Assembly: GCF_022014595.1 (NCBI RefSeq)
Contig: NZ_CP091740.1
Location: 868,001-932,000 of the forward strand
Length of the DNA stretch: 64,000 nucleotides
From: Solitalea lacus
Lineage (GTDB): Bacteria; Bacteroidota; Bacteroidia; Sphingobacteriales; Sphingobacteriaceae
Direction: 5' to 3'
Shown here: piece after piece, positions 47,083 to 56,055 of the stretch
Position numbering within the stretch: position 1 is the stretch's first letter
How the letters are laid out: each line of letters starts with the position of its first letter
The notes under the pieces: generated by a model
Databases searched by the model: none
The model's input: the letters and a program-made list of their open reading frames with translations, nothing else
What the model was told of the DNA's origin: nothing
Program-made: the position numbers and the translations under genes

Positions 47083-48180
47083 TTACTGCTTTTTGGGCTT
47101 TTGTACAAACACCACATTGTTAGGGTTTAGCCCGGCCTGGAACTTAAACTTTAGCTTGCCTTCTTTGGAGAAACAATAGACGTCGCCGGTTGTGGTAAAG
47201 TCGTAAACATCAGTTATGTATACATCTCCGTTAGATGGATTTACATCAATGCCATAAGGTGTAGTGATTTTTGTTTCGTCTGTTATAAAGTTTTCTGTAA
47301 CAATTTCTTCGGTCTTCACATTTAACAATTTAAAGCTTGCTTGCTGGGTAGTAAAGTTGTAGTTGTACAGATAAGCTAAATCTCCGTTAATGGTAAAGTT
47401 GAGTACTTCGAGCCCCTCGAATACTTTTTTCACCTGATCAGTTTTGCTGTCAATCGCCTGGAACGTGCAATGAATATCACCATAATCCCCCCTTGAAACC
47501 ACGTATACATCACCGTAATCGTCAGCCTGAATGGTATAAGGATTTACTTGAACACTAATTTTTTTAAGCTCGGTAAATGAAGGAATATCAATTACAGATA
47601 CAGTATTGTCATAATTTGGAAAATCTAATCCGCCTGAATTACTCACATACAGTTTGTTGTTGGCTACACAAATTCCATCAGGCTGGCGACCGGCTTTAAC
47701 AAACTTGTCGAACTGCAGGGTAGCTGTATCGAGGCGGCCAACTGTACCATCAAACGAACATACATAAGCCTTGCCTGCATGAAAAGCGATATACCTCGGC
47801 TGGCGCGGTACTCCTTGTTCATCAAGCATCGAAATCTGCTTTAGCGACTTTCCGGTGTTAGGATCAATCACTTCCAGTTGACTTGAAACGTTTACCACAG
47901 CATACATTTTTGATCCATAGATCTTCAAATCATTCCCTGTATCTCCTAAACCACGTTTGTTTTTCTGCTCGAAATAATCGGTTTTGGCCACTCCTGTTAA
48001 AGTGTCAATGCCCGTAAGGGTGGTATTGTTCATGTTAAATAGACCTTCGTTTAATACGTATAAGCTTGCCTGAAAAGGTTGAGGAGCTGGATCGTCATTT
48101 TTTCGGCAACCTGCAAAAAAGATGGCACCGGCCAGTGCTAATGATTTTAGTCCGATTGCTGTTAATTGGTGTTTTGTCAT
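47083..48180 (-). CDS. BtuG-like YncE-type beta-propeller lipoprotein (DUF5074)
   Basis: 365 residues with a lipoprotein signal (IFFAGC) and the acidic export motif RKNDDPAP after the Cys, so it is expected on the cell surface. The body is a beta-propeller built from repeated blades such as LYVLNEGLFNMNN, KMYAVVNVSSQLEVIDPNTG, KAYVCSFDGTVGRLD and KLYVSNSGG. Bacteroides BtuG proteins share this fold and bind cobalamin with extreme affinity before handing it to BtuB. Location directly after a riboswitch-controlled btuB (15 bp gap) makes the BtuG role very likely, although the binding residues cannot be checked by eye. Confidence 0.85.
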   Translation of the reverse strand: MTKHQLTAIGLKSLALAGAIFFAGCRKNDDPAPQPFQASLYVLNEGLFNMNNTTLTGIDTLTGVAKTDYFEQKNKRGLGDTGNDLKIYGSKMYAVVNVSSQLEVIDPNTGKSLKQISMLDEQGVPRQPRYIAFHAGKAYVCSFDGTVGRLDTATLQFDKFVKAGRQPDGICVANNKLYVSNSGGLDFPNYDNTVSVIDIPSFTELKKISVQVNPYTIQADDYGDVYVVSRGDYGDIHCTFQAIDSKTDQVKKVFEGLEVLNFTINGDLAYLYNYNFTTQQASFKLLNVKTEEIVTENFITDETKITTPYGIDVNPSNGDVYITDVYDFTTTGDVYCFSKEGKLKFKFQAGLNPNNVVFVQKPKKQ

Positions 48181-48195
48181 ATACTTGTTTTACTT

Positions 48196-50244
48196 TTAAA
48201 ATTTCAGTGAATAGGATACACGCAAAGAGCGGCCGGGCATGGGAAAGTTCCGCACAACTTCGTATTGTGTATTAAGTATGTTTAGTACTTCTAGGCTTAG
48301 TTTATTTTTTAGTTTATATACTTTGAATGCTTTAGAAAGAGTAAGCCCATGCTCTGAATAAGCCGATAGGTAGTTTTGAGGAATGTTTTCATTAAGTATA
48401 TACCTGCTGCCGGCAAAAAGAAGATTATAGGCCAAATCAACTGGCGGGGTGCTCAAACTGAAGATTGCCGAGCCTGAATGCTTAGGCGTATAAGCTAGCT
48501 GATCTCCATAGGTTTTCTCCTCAGGGTTAGTCATGTCTAACACTTGCTGAAAAGTATAGGTGCCTTCAATGGCTGCAAAAACCGAATTGCCTATTTTCTT
48601 ACCTGCTTTTACACTGAGATCAATGCCATTAATGTAAACAAGGCCAATATTCCTCATCGTCCAGATAAACAGGTTTTTCGTTGGCTTGGCTACTATTTTA
48701 TCCCTCACCTTGTTGTGGTATGCATCCAATGAAGAGGACAGGTATGAGCCATCCGTCGCAGTAAAGTAATTATAAGAAAGTCCCAGGTTGAACTGATGTG
48801 CATTCTCAGGTTTAAGTTTGGTGTTGCCTATTTGCGTGTAAAACAGGTCATTGAATGTAGGCATCCGGAATATATCCTTGTAAAAGAAACGGAAGCTCAG
48901 CTTATTGTTTGCAAAGGGCTGATAACTTACAAGTACAGAAGGTGAAAAACGAAAATGATTTTTAGGAGTATCTCCTTGTTTTACAGCTTCATACACGGCA
49001 GAAGACAGAACTCCCAATTGAATATTAAAACGATTACTTGTCCATTTTGAGTTAAGGGCCGTAAGCCAGGTAAAGCGAGACGGGTAGGCAAACTGGTGGA
49101 GGTCGGCGTCCATGCTGTTGTAAAAAACATCACTTGAAAGACCAACCTGAAATTCGTTCGACGCTTTATATACTGCGGCGGCCGAGCCATAAACTTCGTT
49201 TTGGTGATAGTTGTTGTCTTGCACGTCTACTATCACGCCCAGGTAATCGGGGTTGAGATAGCGCAAGTAGCTTTTTGCATACTTTACGTTAAAAAGGGCT
49301 TCAATTTTAGCTGAGAAAGATTTTTCGTATTTAGATTGAACAAAAAAGGTTTTATCCCACAAACGTTCGGATGAATGCGTATTGTACAGAATAGTAGCTC
49401 CAGGCAGACCTCGTTCGCTTTGAAAGTAATAGATTTTGGAACTGAGTTTTTCCTTTTCATTGAGGGTTATAAAGAAGTTTTCTTCTAAACGGAGGGTTAC
49501 TATATCGGTATTAGACCTTTTCTCACTGGAAACACTGTCATCTTTTGAACCGCTACCTCCATAGTGTAAAACAAATGGGTACTTTCCGTTTGCATTTTGA
49601 AATTCAGATAGAAATGAATTGGAAACTTTATCACTAAGTTTATTGTGAATAGTAATAGATGGTGAAATTAATCCAAATGACCCGACCTTGAGCAGGCCAT
49701 TCATTGCCATGTTTTCCCCTGATGTAAAAACCGGAGCTGTAGTATTTACGGTTAATAAACTGGCCGATGAAAATGACCTGGCGGTGTTTAAAATACTTTC
49801 AGGATTGCCAATTGTGAGTGAAATCTGATCGACATTGTTTACAGAGAATTTACCTAAATCAATTTGTCCGGTTTGATTGTCGGTAATGGTAATTCCATCA
49901 TAGCAAAAACCTGTGTGATTGGCACCTAATCCGCGTACCGAAACGGTTTTAAGGCCACCGATGCCCCCGTAGTCTTTTACGGTAACACCGGCAAAATGCT
50001 TAACCACATCTGATAATTGAAACGCTTGAATTTGCTGCAGACTGTAGCGGTTAATTGTTTGCACGGGCGCCATACCGGGCTGGGTCGGCAACGCTTTACT
50101 TGTTATCTCCACCTCTTTTAGGCGTTTAAGCGTATCGGTTTGGCCAAGGGCCTCCTTGCTGGAGACGCCGGTAAAAAAGCACAAAAAAAGAATATGTGGA
50201 TATAATCTTCCCAATGAAGAATACCCATTAACTGGTAATGACAT
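48196..50244 (-). CDS. btuB: TonB-dependent cobalamin receptor BtuB
   Basis: 682 residues: signal peptide, a plug domain at about 60-170 (ALPTQPGMAPVQTINRYSLQ, then VKDYGGIGGLKTVSVRGLGANHTGFCYDG), and a beta barrel to the end (GRSLRVSYSLKF, terminal Phe as usual for BAM-inserted barrels). The short length without a CarboxypepD domain fits BtuB and not SusC. Substrate assignment rests mainly on the cobalamin riboswitch in its leader and the BtuG-like gene 15 bp downstream. It imports B12 across the outer membrane using TonB energy. btuCDF are not in this window. Confidence 0.9.
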   Translation of the reverse strand: MSLPVNGYSSLGRLYPHILFLCFFTGVSSKEALGQTDTLKRLKEVEITSKALPTQPGMAPVQTINRYSLQQIQAFQLSDVVKHFAGVTVKDYGGIGGLKTVSVRGLGANHTGFCYDGITITDNQTGQIDLGKFSVNNVDQISLTIGNPESILNTARSFSSASLLTVNTTAPVFTSGENMAMNGLLKVGSFGLISPSITIHNKLSDKVSNSFLSEFQNANGKYPFVLHYGGSGSKDDSVSSEKRSNTDIVTLRLEENFFITLNEKEKLSSKIYYFQSERGLPGATILYNTHSSERLWDKTFFVQSKYEKSFSAKIEALFNVKYAKSYLRYLNPDYLGVIVDVQDNNYHQNEVYGSAAAVYKASNEFQVGLSSDVFYNSMDADLHQFAYPSRFTWLTALNSKWTSNRFNIQLGVLSSAVYEAVKQGDTPKNHFRFSPSVLVSYQPFANNKLSFRFFYKDIFRMPTFNDLFYTQIGNTKLKPENAHQFNLGLSYNYFTATDGSYLSSSLDAYHNKVRDKIVAKPTKNLFIWTMRNIGLVYINGIDLSVKAGKKIGNSVFAAIEGTYTFQQVLDMTNPEEKTYGDQLAYTPKHSGSAIFSLSTPPVDLAYNLLFAGSRYILNENIPQNYLSAYSEHGLTLSKAFKVYKLKNKLSLEVLNILNTQYEVVRNFPMPGRSLRVSYSLKF

Positions 50245-50369
50245 GCTAGCTATGTTGATGTTTAATCAAATAGCCTCCATAGAATAAAATGAAAACCAAT
50301 GGTTAACCTTTAATTGGCCAACGTTAGGATTCAAGCTTCAGTCCACGAAAGCTTAAACTGTATGCATAC

Positions 50370-50538
50370 ATGGCAGGTCTTCTGACTTATCCCAATGTTG
50401 AGCGCCTTCCCATCTTATCGACAGTGGCATTAGTGTTTGCTCAACATCTTTTTAAGGACTTACAGCAGCGGGTCTGTTCAGGATTTTCACCTGATTCCCT
50501 TTTAATCAACAAGCATTGAACAACGCTTGTTAAACCAT
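50370..50538 (-). promoter_or_regulatory. Cobalamin (AdoCbl) riboswitch
   Basis: On the minus strand the conserved cobalamin riboswitch blocks occur in order: GGGAATCAGGTGAAAATCC, ACAGACCCGCTGCTGTAAG, the B12 box GCCACTG (50422-50428), GGGAAGGC (50404-50411) and GTCAGAAGACCTGCC (50372-50386). Order and spacing are standard. It lies between a TATCTTTG promoter box and btuB, leaving about 125 nt before the start codon for an expression platform. High intracellular B12 should repress the btuB-btuG-lipoprotein operon. Confidence 0.95.
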
Positions 50539-50546
50539 AGCGGGGC

Positions 50547-50554
50547 CAAAGATA
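50547..50554 (-). promoter_or_regulatory. -7 promoter element for the B12 uptake operon
   Basis: On the minus strand this reads TATCTTTG, just upstream of the riboswitch. Transcription would start near 50540, so the aptamer occupies the very 5' end of the RNA. Confidence 0.65.
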
Positions 50555-50559
50555 ATAAA

Positions 50560-51062
50560 TGAGAAGAAAATATCGGTAAAGAATTGGATGTAGGTAGTCC
50601 ATTGTGGAGGATAAGTGCGTGACTTGTAACTAGGAAATCACAAAACCATTAATATCTTTACCACACGGCGGGCTAAGGCGGTGCAGTTTTCATGGTGTCT
50701 TCGGGCAAGCACCGTGCGAAGTAAAAAAACATAGCCAACAAACAGTTTGGCGAGACAAATATGAAAGGACTATGCGAGTATATGGCAAAGACAAACTAAT
50801 CGGGCTGCTAAAATCAGAAAGTGACTTGTGGACAATATTAAAAACAGTTAGCTTAACAAAGGAGAATATAAATAAAGAATTAAGAAACGAAGTGAAATTG
50901 CCATTAGCAACGGTTTGGCACTTGCAAGAGTGATTTTCTACTAAAATAACCATAAACCAGCTTTTACCTGTGATATTGGTAGTTTAACTCAAGCTATTGA
51001 TATTAGGCGAAGGTGGACTGATGTGAATACGGCATGATATCACGATATTTTAAAAAGTATTA
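50560..51062. other. Spacer of about 500 bp between the B12 promoter and the glycosidase gene
   Basis: No recognisable gene apart from one short open frame described separately. An inverted repeat CGGTGC/GCACCG flanks about 24 bases near 50675-50710. The region looks like decayed or acquired sequence. Confidence 0.4.
50772..50933 (+). CDS. Possible 53-residue protein or gene remnant
   Basis: An ATG-to-TGA frame beginning MRVYGKDKLIGLLKSESDLW and rich in Lys, Leu and Glu, with a composition like a soluble helical protein. I do not recognise a family. It may be the remnant of a longer gene or chance. Confidence 0.2.
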   Translation: MRVYGKDKLIGLLKSESDLWTILKTVSLTKENINKELRNEVKLPLATVWHLQE

Positions 51063-53309
51063 ATGAAAAAAATAGGCTCAGTAATAATTTCAAAAAATCC
51101 ATTAATTGCTGTTGTATTATTGACTGCTTTTTTTGTTGGGAAGGTAAAAGCACAAGATAAATCCGCAGAAACGATTATCAGTAAATACCGGAATGTGTTT
51201 GAAATGCCTCCACAAAAAACGCCTTCTAATGTGGCGGTGGATGCACCTTTGCTTGGAAATGGTTCTTGTGCGGCAGCCCTTGCCGGTCCGCCCGAACAAC
51301 AAACCTATTACCTGTCCCGTAATGATTTCTGGAGATTGAAAACGGGTTATGATCAGGCATTTCCTGCTGTGTTAGGCAAGCTGCAGATCAATATACCGGC
51401 ATTAAAGCAGGCTCATTACAGGGTAGAACAGGATATCTATAATGCCGCTACGATTTCTAATTTCAGCAAAGCAGATACTTCCGTTATTATTCAGTCGACT
51501 CTGATGGCTACTCAAGATCTGTTGCTGGTTGAAATTACCAACACCGGAGCCGCTACTATAAACGGTAGTTTGCTATTGCTATTACCTCAAAAGGATCAGG
51601 TTTCCAATCAGGAAAGATTTCCCGACACACTGGCCTTTGGAAGTGATGCCAGTGGTGTTCAGTGGATTCAAAGAGGGTTTGTTAAGGATGTAACTATAAA
51701 AAGTATGGCAGCCGCTGCGCTGAAGATAGTTGGAAAAAACAGTGATCGATTTACGCTTGCCTCAGGTCAGAAAATTACGGTTGTCTGTTCATTGTCCAGC
51801 AATTTTAAATCTGGTGATTGTCTTCGTACAGTGTGTCAGTACGTACAGCAAATTACATTACAGGAGATCAAAGAGATACAAACTGGGCATGTAAAATGGT
51901 GGCATCGTTTCTGGAATGAAAGCTATGTAGATATAGCCGATTCCGTTATTGAGCACCAATATTATCGTTCTCAGTATAACATGGCTTCGTGCAGTCGCGA
52001 CTCCAAATTTCCTCCTGGAATTTTTGGCACTTGGATTACTAAGGAAACTCCAGCATGGAATGGCGACTACCATCTCAATTACAATTACAGTGCTCCTTTT
52101 TATGCTTTGCATTCTTCAAATCATTTGCAGCAACTATTGCCTTATGAGGCTCCGCTGCTGGATTTCATGGAACGCGGAAGGTATTATTCTACCTATATGA
52201 CAGATGTACCTGATGGCGTGCTGTATCCTGTTGGTATTGGTCCGCTTGGTATTGAAACTACCCGAGTAAAGGAGCCTACTGGCGGCAGGGGAGCTGCTGT
52301 AGAAGAGGAAGGTTTGTTTCTGGGACAAAAGAGTAACGCTGCCTATTGTGTAACGAATTTATCCATGACCTTTTATCGGACTCATGATGCTGAGTATGCA
52401 AAGCGTGTATATCCGTTCATCAGGTCTGTAGCTGTATTTTGGCAGCACTATCTTCAAAAGGAAAATGACCGTTACATTATTTTAAACGATGCGATCCATG
52501 AAGGAACGATCGGAACTATGAATCCGATTCTTTCACTGGGATTGGTTCCAATGGTGTTTAGTACTGCAATTGACATGAGTATCTTGTTGAATACAGATAA
52601 AGACTTGCGGAGTGATTGGCAATTTAAAATGAATCATGTAGCAAAATTCAGCACGCAAATTCGTAATGGTAAAACAGTTTTCAGATACAGTGAGAGAGGA
52701 ACAGATTGGTGGCCCGATAATACATTAGGTATTCAGCATATTTATCCTGCCGGCCTAATTGGATTAGAAAGCGACAGCACTACATTACAGATAGCAAAAA
52801 ATACCATTGATGAATTGCATCGTTGGAAAGATTTTAATGGAACGAACAGTTTTTATCCGGCTGCGGTCAGGGTTGGTTATAATGCTGATAGCATTTTGGC
52901 AAATATACACAACTACAGTTTACGTATCTACCCCAATGGTTTTCAAAAGAATAACCCACATGGAATAGAAAATTGCAGTACGGTTCCTAATACCATTAAC
53001 GAAATGCTTTGCATGTCCAACCAGCAGGTGTTGCGTGTTTTTAAAGTATGGCCTCATAAAATAAATGCTTCCTTTTCGAATATTAGAAGTGAAGGAGCTT
53101 TTTTAGTTTCATCAACTTTAAAGGATCAGTCAGTTCAGTTTGTAAAAATTATAAGTGAGAAAGGTAGAGTCTGTATTTTGGAAAATCCATGGCCAGACAA
53201 GGTTTTGCTAGTAAAAAGTAATAAAAGAAGAACGCAGCAATTAAATGGTGAAAGAATACAGCTGCCTACTTTACCTGGGGAAACATTAACGATAACGGCC
53301 GTGGAATAA
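51063..53309 (+). CDS. Putative (alpha/alpha)6-barrel glycoside hydrolase, GH95-like
   Basis: 748 residues with a signal peptide to about residue 31 (GKVKAQ). The N-terminal part holds a beta-sandwich like that of GH95/GH65-type enzymes (APLLGNGSCAAALAGPPEQQ, YYLSRNDFWR, FPAVLGKLQINIPAL). The middle is a helical barrel (WWHRFWNESYVDIAD, GNGD-like WNGDYHLNYNYSAP, ILNDAIHEGTIGTMNPILSLGLV), and a C-terminal beta domain follows (WPHKINASFSNIRSEGAFLVS). GH95 enzymes are mostly alpha-L-fucosidases or galactosidases, but the sequence is too divergent for a substrate. It is not in a PUL: no SusC/SusD pair or regulator is adjacent. Confidence 0.7.
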   Translation: MKKIGSVIISKNPLIAVVLLTAFFVGKVKAQDKSAETIISKYRNVFEMPPQKTPSNVAVDAPLLGNGSCAAALAGPPEQQTYYLSRNDFWRLKTGYDQAFPAVLGKLQINIPALKQAHYRVEQDIYNAATISNFSKADTSVIIQSTLMATQDLLLVEITNTGAATINGSLLLLLPQKDQVSNQERFPDTLAFGSDASGVQWIQRGFVKDVTIKSMAAAALKIVGKNSDRFTLASGQKITVVCSLSSNFKSGDCLRTVCQYVQQITLQEIKEIQTGHVKWWHRFWNESYVDIADSVIEHQYYRSQYNMASCSRDSKFPPGIFGTWITKETPAWNGDYHLNYNYSAPFYALHSSNHLQQLLPYEAPLLDFMERGRYYSTYMTDVPDGVLYPVGIGPLGIETTRVKEPTGGRGAAVEEEGLFLGQKSNAAYCVTNLSMTFYRTHDAEYAKRVYPFIRSVAVFWQHYLQKENDRYIILNDAIHEGTIGTMNPILSLGLVPMVFSTAIDMSILLNTDKDLRSDWQFKMNHVAKFSTQIRNGKTVFRYSERGTDWWPDNTLGIQHIYPAGLIGLESDSTTLQIAKNTIDELHRWKDFNGTNSFYPAAVRVGYNADSILANIHNYSLRIYPNGFQKNNPHGIENCSTVPNTINEMLCMSNQQVLRVFKVWPHKINASFSNIRSEGAFLVSSTLKDQSVQFVKIISEKGRVCILENPWPDKVLLVKSNKRRTQQLNGERIQLPTLPGETLTITAVE

Positions 53310-53393
53310 TAATTTTCAGTATGGTATAGCTACTTTCTTTATCGAGTAAATCAATGTTAACGCAACCGGCAATTAATATTTAAGACAAGTAAA

Positions 53394-53681
53394 ATGTTTA
53401 TTGTTTCATTATCATACAAAAAAGAAATTGCTGAAGTAGAAAGGTTCATCGAGCCACATGTCCAATTTTTGGACAAATACTATTCAGAGAAGAAATTTAT
53501 TTTTTCGGGCAGGAAAAATCCACGAACGGGCGGAATTATAGTGGTTCGCAACGTGGACAAGAATGCATTAATGGAAATTATTAAACAAGATCCTTTCTAT
53601 CAAAACGAAATTGCAGACTACGACATCACTGAAGTAGTTCCGACTAAATATGATGAAGACTTTGCTTGTTTCATAGAATAA
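53394..53681 (+). CDS. YCII-related (YciI-like) protein
   Basis: 95 residues with a ferredoxin-like YCII fold: MFIVSLSYKK, then FIEPHVQFLDKYYSEKKFIFSG, with the conserved His of the family in EPHVQFL, and ending DITEVVPTKYD. YciI-like proteins are small dimers whose biochemical role is poorly known; some act on chlorinated or muconate-type compounds or bind small ligands. A second YCII-type gene follows 143 bp later, and a run of stress-type genes continues to 57094. Confidence 0.82.
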   Translation: MFIVSLSYKKEIAEVERFIEPHVQFLDKYYSEKKFIFSGRKNPRTGGIIVVRNVDKNALMEIIKQDPFYQNEIADYDITEVVPTKYDEDFACFIE

Positions 53682-53824
53682 ACTTTGCCAACAGTTGCCC
53701 CAAAGCGCATATAACAAGAGGTTTGGTTGGCAGATGTCGAACTTAAGTTTATGTATAAATCATGTGTCAACAAAACCGATAGAAGGTTAATGAAAAAATC
53801 AATGATTCTCAAATTAGCTAAACA

Positions 53825-54202
53825 ATGAAAGAATTCATGTTTTACATCCGAAACTCAGGAGATGCCAAAGCCGCGCTATCTTCGGAGGATCATTTAGCTT
53901 TTGTAAAAAAGTGTGAAGTATATATTGGAAAACTAAAATCCGAAGGGAAATTAATCGCTGCTCAGCCCATAATTCGAGAAGGTTTTGTGATTGCTAAGTC
54001 AGCCAACAATTGGACAAAAGTTGCACTTGACCCGACAAAGGAAGTGCAAGTCGGATACTACCACATTTTAGCAGAGAGCATGGACGAAGCAATTGAGATA
54101 GCAAAACTTAATCCGGAGTTTGAGTATGTACCATCAGCTAAAATTGAAATTCATCAAATAAAAACAAAAGAAGAAGAAACTAGTTTTGTTTACCCAACAT
54201 AG
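53825..54202 (+). CDS. YCII-related (DGPF-type) protein
   Basis: 125 residues. The pattern is KEFMFYIRNSGDAKAALSSE, HLAFVKKCEVYIGKLKSEGKL, a Val/Ala-rich beta strand and GYYHILAESMDEAIEIAKLNPEF, typical of the YCII/DGPF family often found near ECF sigma factors. The GYYHILAESMDEAIEIA segment corresponds to the conserved G-x-x-x-x-A/E-S-x-D-E-A motif. The function is unknown. In other genomes DGPF proteins accompany ECF sigma factors of the ECF41/SigJ-like groups, and an ECF gene occurs 2.2 kb downstream here, so a loose functional link is possible. Confidence 0.82.
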   Translation: MKEFMFYIRNSGDAKAALSSEDHLAFVKKCEVYIGKLKSEGKLIAAQPIIREGFVIAKSANNWTKVALDPTKEVQVGYYHILAESMDEAIEIAKLNPEFEYVPSAKIEIHQIKTKEEETSFVYPT

Positions 54203-54247
54203 TTATAGTGATAGTCAAAATTACCGAAGATTAAAAACGACCATATC

Positions 54248-54829
54248 ATGAATTTTGATCTTATTCTTAACAACGTTGCCAAACATGTGCGACTTGATAA
54301 AACTGAAACCGACTTTTTTCTTTCATTACTTCAACACAAATCAATCAAAAGAAAAGACTACCTTTTAAAACAAGGCGACATTTGTAAAACCGAAAATTTC
54401 ATCATAAAAGGGTGCTTACGGACCTATTCAATTAACGAGAATGGGGTTGAGCGCATTGTGATGTTTGGAAAGGAAGACTGGTGGGTTGGGGATCTTTACA
54501 GTTTTCTAACAGCTACACCTGCAAATTTTTATATTGACGCATTAGAAGATACCGAGATATTACAAATTTCAAAGCAAAAGCTAGACATACTATATGAACG
54601 AGTTCCTAAGTTCGAAAGATTTTTTCGCATAATCATTCAAAATGCTTTCATTGCTCAGCAAAACCGTATCAACCAAAATCTCTCATTTACTGCCGAACAA
54701 CGCTACTTAGATTTCATAAAAAATTATCCACTCCTCGAACAAAGAATTCCTCAGAAACAGGTAGCCGCGTATTTGGGTATAACGCCTGTGTTTTTAAGTA
54801 TGTTAAGGAAAAAAATAGTTCATAAGTGA
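54248..54829 (+). CDS. Crp/Fnr family transcriptional regulator
   Basis: 193 residues: cyclic-nucleotide-binding-type beta roll at about 20-115 (KRKDYLLKQGDICKTENFIIKGCLRTY, abbreviated here to its core), a dimerisation helix, and a C-terminal HTH ending IPQKQVAAYLGITPVFLSMLRKK. The effector is unknown; Fnr-type iron-sulfur cysteines are not arranged in the usual N-terminal cluster, and the cAMP-binding Arg is not evident. In Bacteroidota these short regulators often control an adjacent gene, here probably the flavodoxin-fold/DoxX pair 72 bp downstream. Confidence 0.85.
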   Translation: MNFDLILNNVAKHVRLDKTETDFFLSLLQHKSIKRKDYLLKQGDICKTENFIIKGCLRTYSINENGVERIVMFGKEDWWVGDLYSFLTATPANFYIDALEDTEILQISKQKLDILYERVPKFERFFRIIIQNAFIAQQNRINQNLSFTAEQRYLDFIKNYPLLEQRIPQKQVAAYLGITPVFLSMLRKKIVHK

Positions 54830-54901
54830 TTTATTAAAGTAGTTTAATTTTTATCCTATTCTTTCGTTGTTGCTTTGTGATGTTAATTAAACAATGCAAC
54901 A

Positions 54902-55459
54902 GTGAAAGTAATAATCGTTTACCACAGCGGATATGGGCATACAAAAATTGTAGCCGAGTATATCCAGAAAGGTGGCTTGTCAATTCTACCCGATGTGGAA
55001 TTGTTATCCACCATAGAAGCACAAAACAATTTCGACTTGCTTCACAAAGCCGACACGCTTGTTTTTGGCAGTCCTACTTATATGGGTACTGTTTCGGCAG
55101 AGTTCAAAAAATTTATGGAAGCCACTAGCAAATTTTGGTATGCCCAACAATGGAAAAATAAATTTGCGGCTGGCTTTACCAATTCCTCTACACTCAATGG
55201 AGACAAATTAAATACCCTTCAGCAACTTTCAATTTTTGCTGCACAACACTCCATGCTGTGGATTTCAGCAGGGATATTACCCAGGTTTGAGAATGATATA
55301 CAATTGGATGAACCCAATGGACTTGCCAGTTATTTAGGACTGATGACACTTTCTGATAACGCTATAAAGGAAGTTAATCAGCCTAAAGGACTTGTAACCG
55401 CTGAACTATTCGGTAAACGAATCGCAGAAATTACACAACAGTATAAACAGTCAAATTAA
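54902..55459 (+). CDS. Flavodoxin-fold NAD(P)H-dependent oxidoreductase (WrbA-like)
   Basis: 185 residues with a flavodoxin fold: the phosphate loop in VIIVYHSGYGHTKIVAEYI, then TLVFGSPTYMGTVSAEFKKF and the FMN-site segment KFAAGFTNSSTLNGDK. These match FMN-dependent WrbA-type quinone reductases or NADPH-dependent FMN reductases. The start is GTG (MKVIIVYHSGYG), with no better upstream choice. A DoxX gene follows after 7 bp, so the two form an operon, and a Crp/Fnr gene precedes it. It would protect against quinones or related electrophiles by two-electron reduction, which is inference from the family. Confidence 0.88.
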   Translation: MKVIIVYHSGYGHTKIVAEYIQKGGLSILPDVELLSTIEAQNNFDLLHKADTLVFGSPTYMGTVSAEFKKFMEATSKFWYAQQWKNKFAAGFTNSSTLNGDKLNTLQQLSIFAAQHSMLWISAGILPRFENDIQLDEPNGLASYLGLMTLSDNAIKEVNQPKGLVTAELFGKRIAEITQQYKQSN

Positions 55460-55466
55460 TAAGACT

Positions 55467-55907
55467 ATGAAAAATCAAATTTTTAAAACAAACAATGATT
55501 GGACAGGTACAATTACCCGTCTTTCTATAGGATTAATTTTATTTCCTCATGGAGCTCAAAAAATGCTTGGTTGGTTTGGTGGTTTCGGTTTTACAGGTAC
55601 TATGAGCTTTTTTACCGACACAATGCACTTGCCATGGTTAATAGCTTTTATGGTAATAGTTATTGAATTTATTGGTTCATTATCATTGATAGCCGGTTGG
55701 GCCAGCCGAATTTGGAGTGCTTTAGCAATAGTTTTGATGTTGGGAATCATCCTTACATCACACCTAACTAATGGGTTTTTTATGAATTGGTTTGGTAATC
55801 AGAAAGGAGAAGGTTTTGAATTTCATTTGTTGGTAATTGGGCTTTCAATCGTTACGCTTATTAACGGTAGTGGCAAGTTTTCGGTTGATTCAAAAATTGT
55901 AAAGTAA
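55467..55907 (+). CDS. DoxX family membrane protein
   Basis: 146 residues with four membrane helices and the DoxX N-terminal signature RLSIGLILFPHGAQKMLGWFGGFGFTG. DoxX-like proteins are small inner-membrane proteins; some members link thiol or sulfur oxidation to respiration or act with SodA and rhodanese partners in stress resistance. Here it follows the flavodoxin-fold reductase with a 7-bp gap, so the pair may move electrons from NAD(P)H via FMN toward a quinone. That pairing is an inference from proximity. Confidence 0.88.
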   Translation: MKNQIFKTNNDWTGTITRLSIGLILFPHGAQKMLGWFGGFGFTGTMSFFTDTMHLPWLIAFMVIVIEFIGSLSLIAGWASRIWSALAIVLMLGIILTSHLTNGFFMNWFGNQKGEGFEFHLLVIGLSIVTLINGSGKFSVDSKIVK

Positions 55908-56055
55908 CATTAGGTGGGGCTGCCAATAACAGTGGTTTTGTGTGGCCCCGCTTATTGTCAGCTATTAGCTCATTAAAGTCTTACCACTTGGTCAAATTTT
56001 TTGTAACCTTTCCATACCTCTTTTACTCTAATCAATTACTAACAATTTAAAAGAA

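Noticed and set aside
50690-50953. Minus-strand 87-codon frame in the B12/glycosidase spacer
   Set aside because: Composition looks random with scattered Cys and no recognisable motif; the spacer shows no sign of coding on that strand.
55913-55951. Inverted GGGGC/GGCCCC sequence after the DoxX gene as a terminator
   Set aside because: The stem is short with a long loop and no T run follows, so I did not list it.
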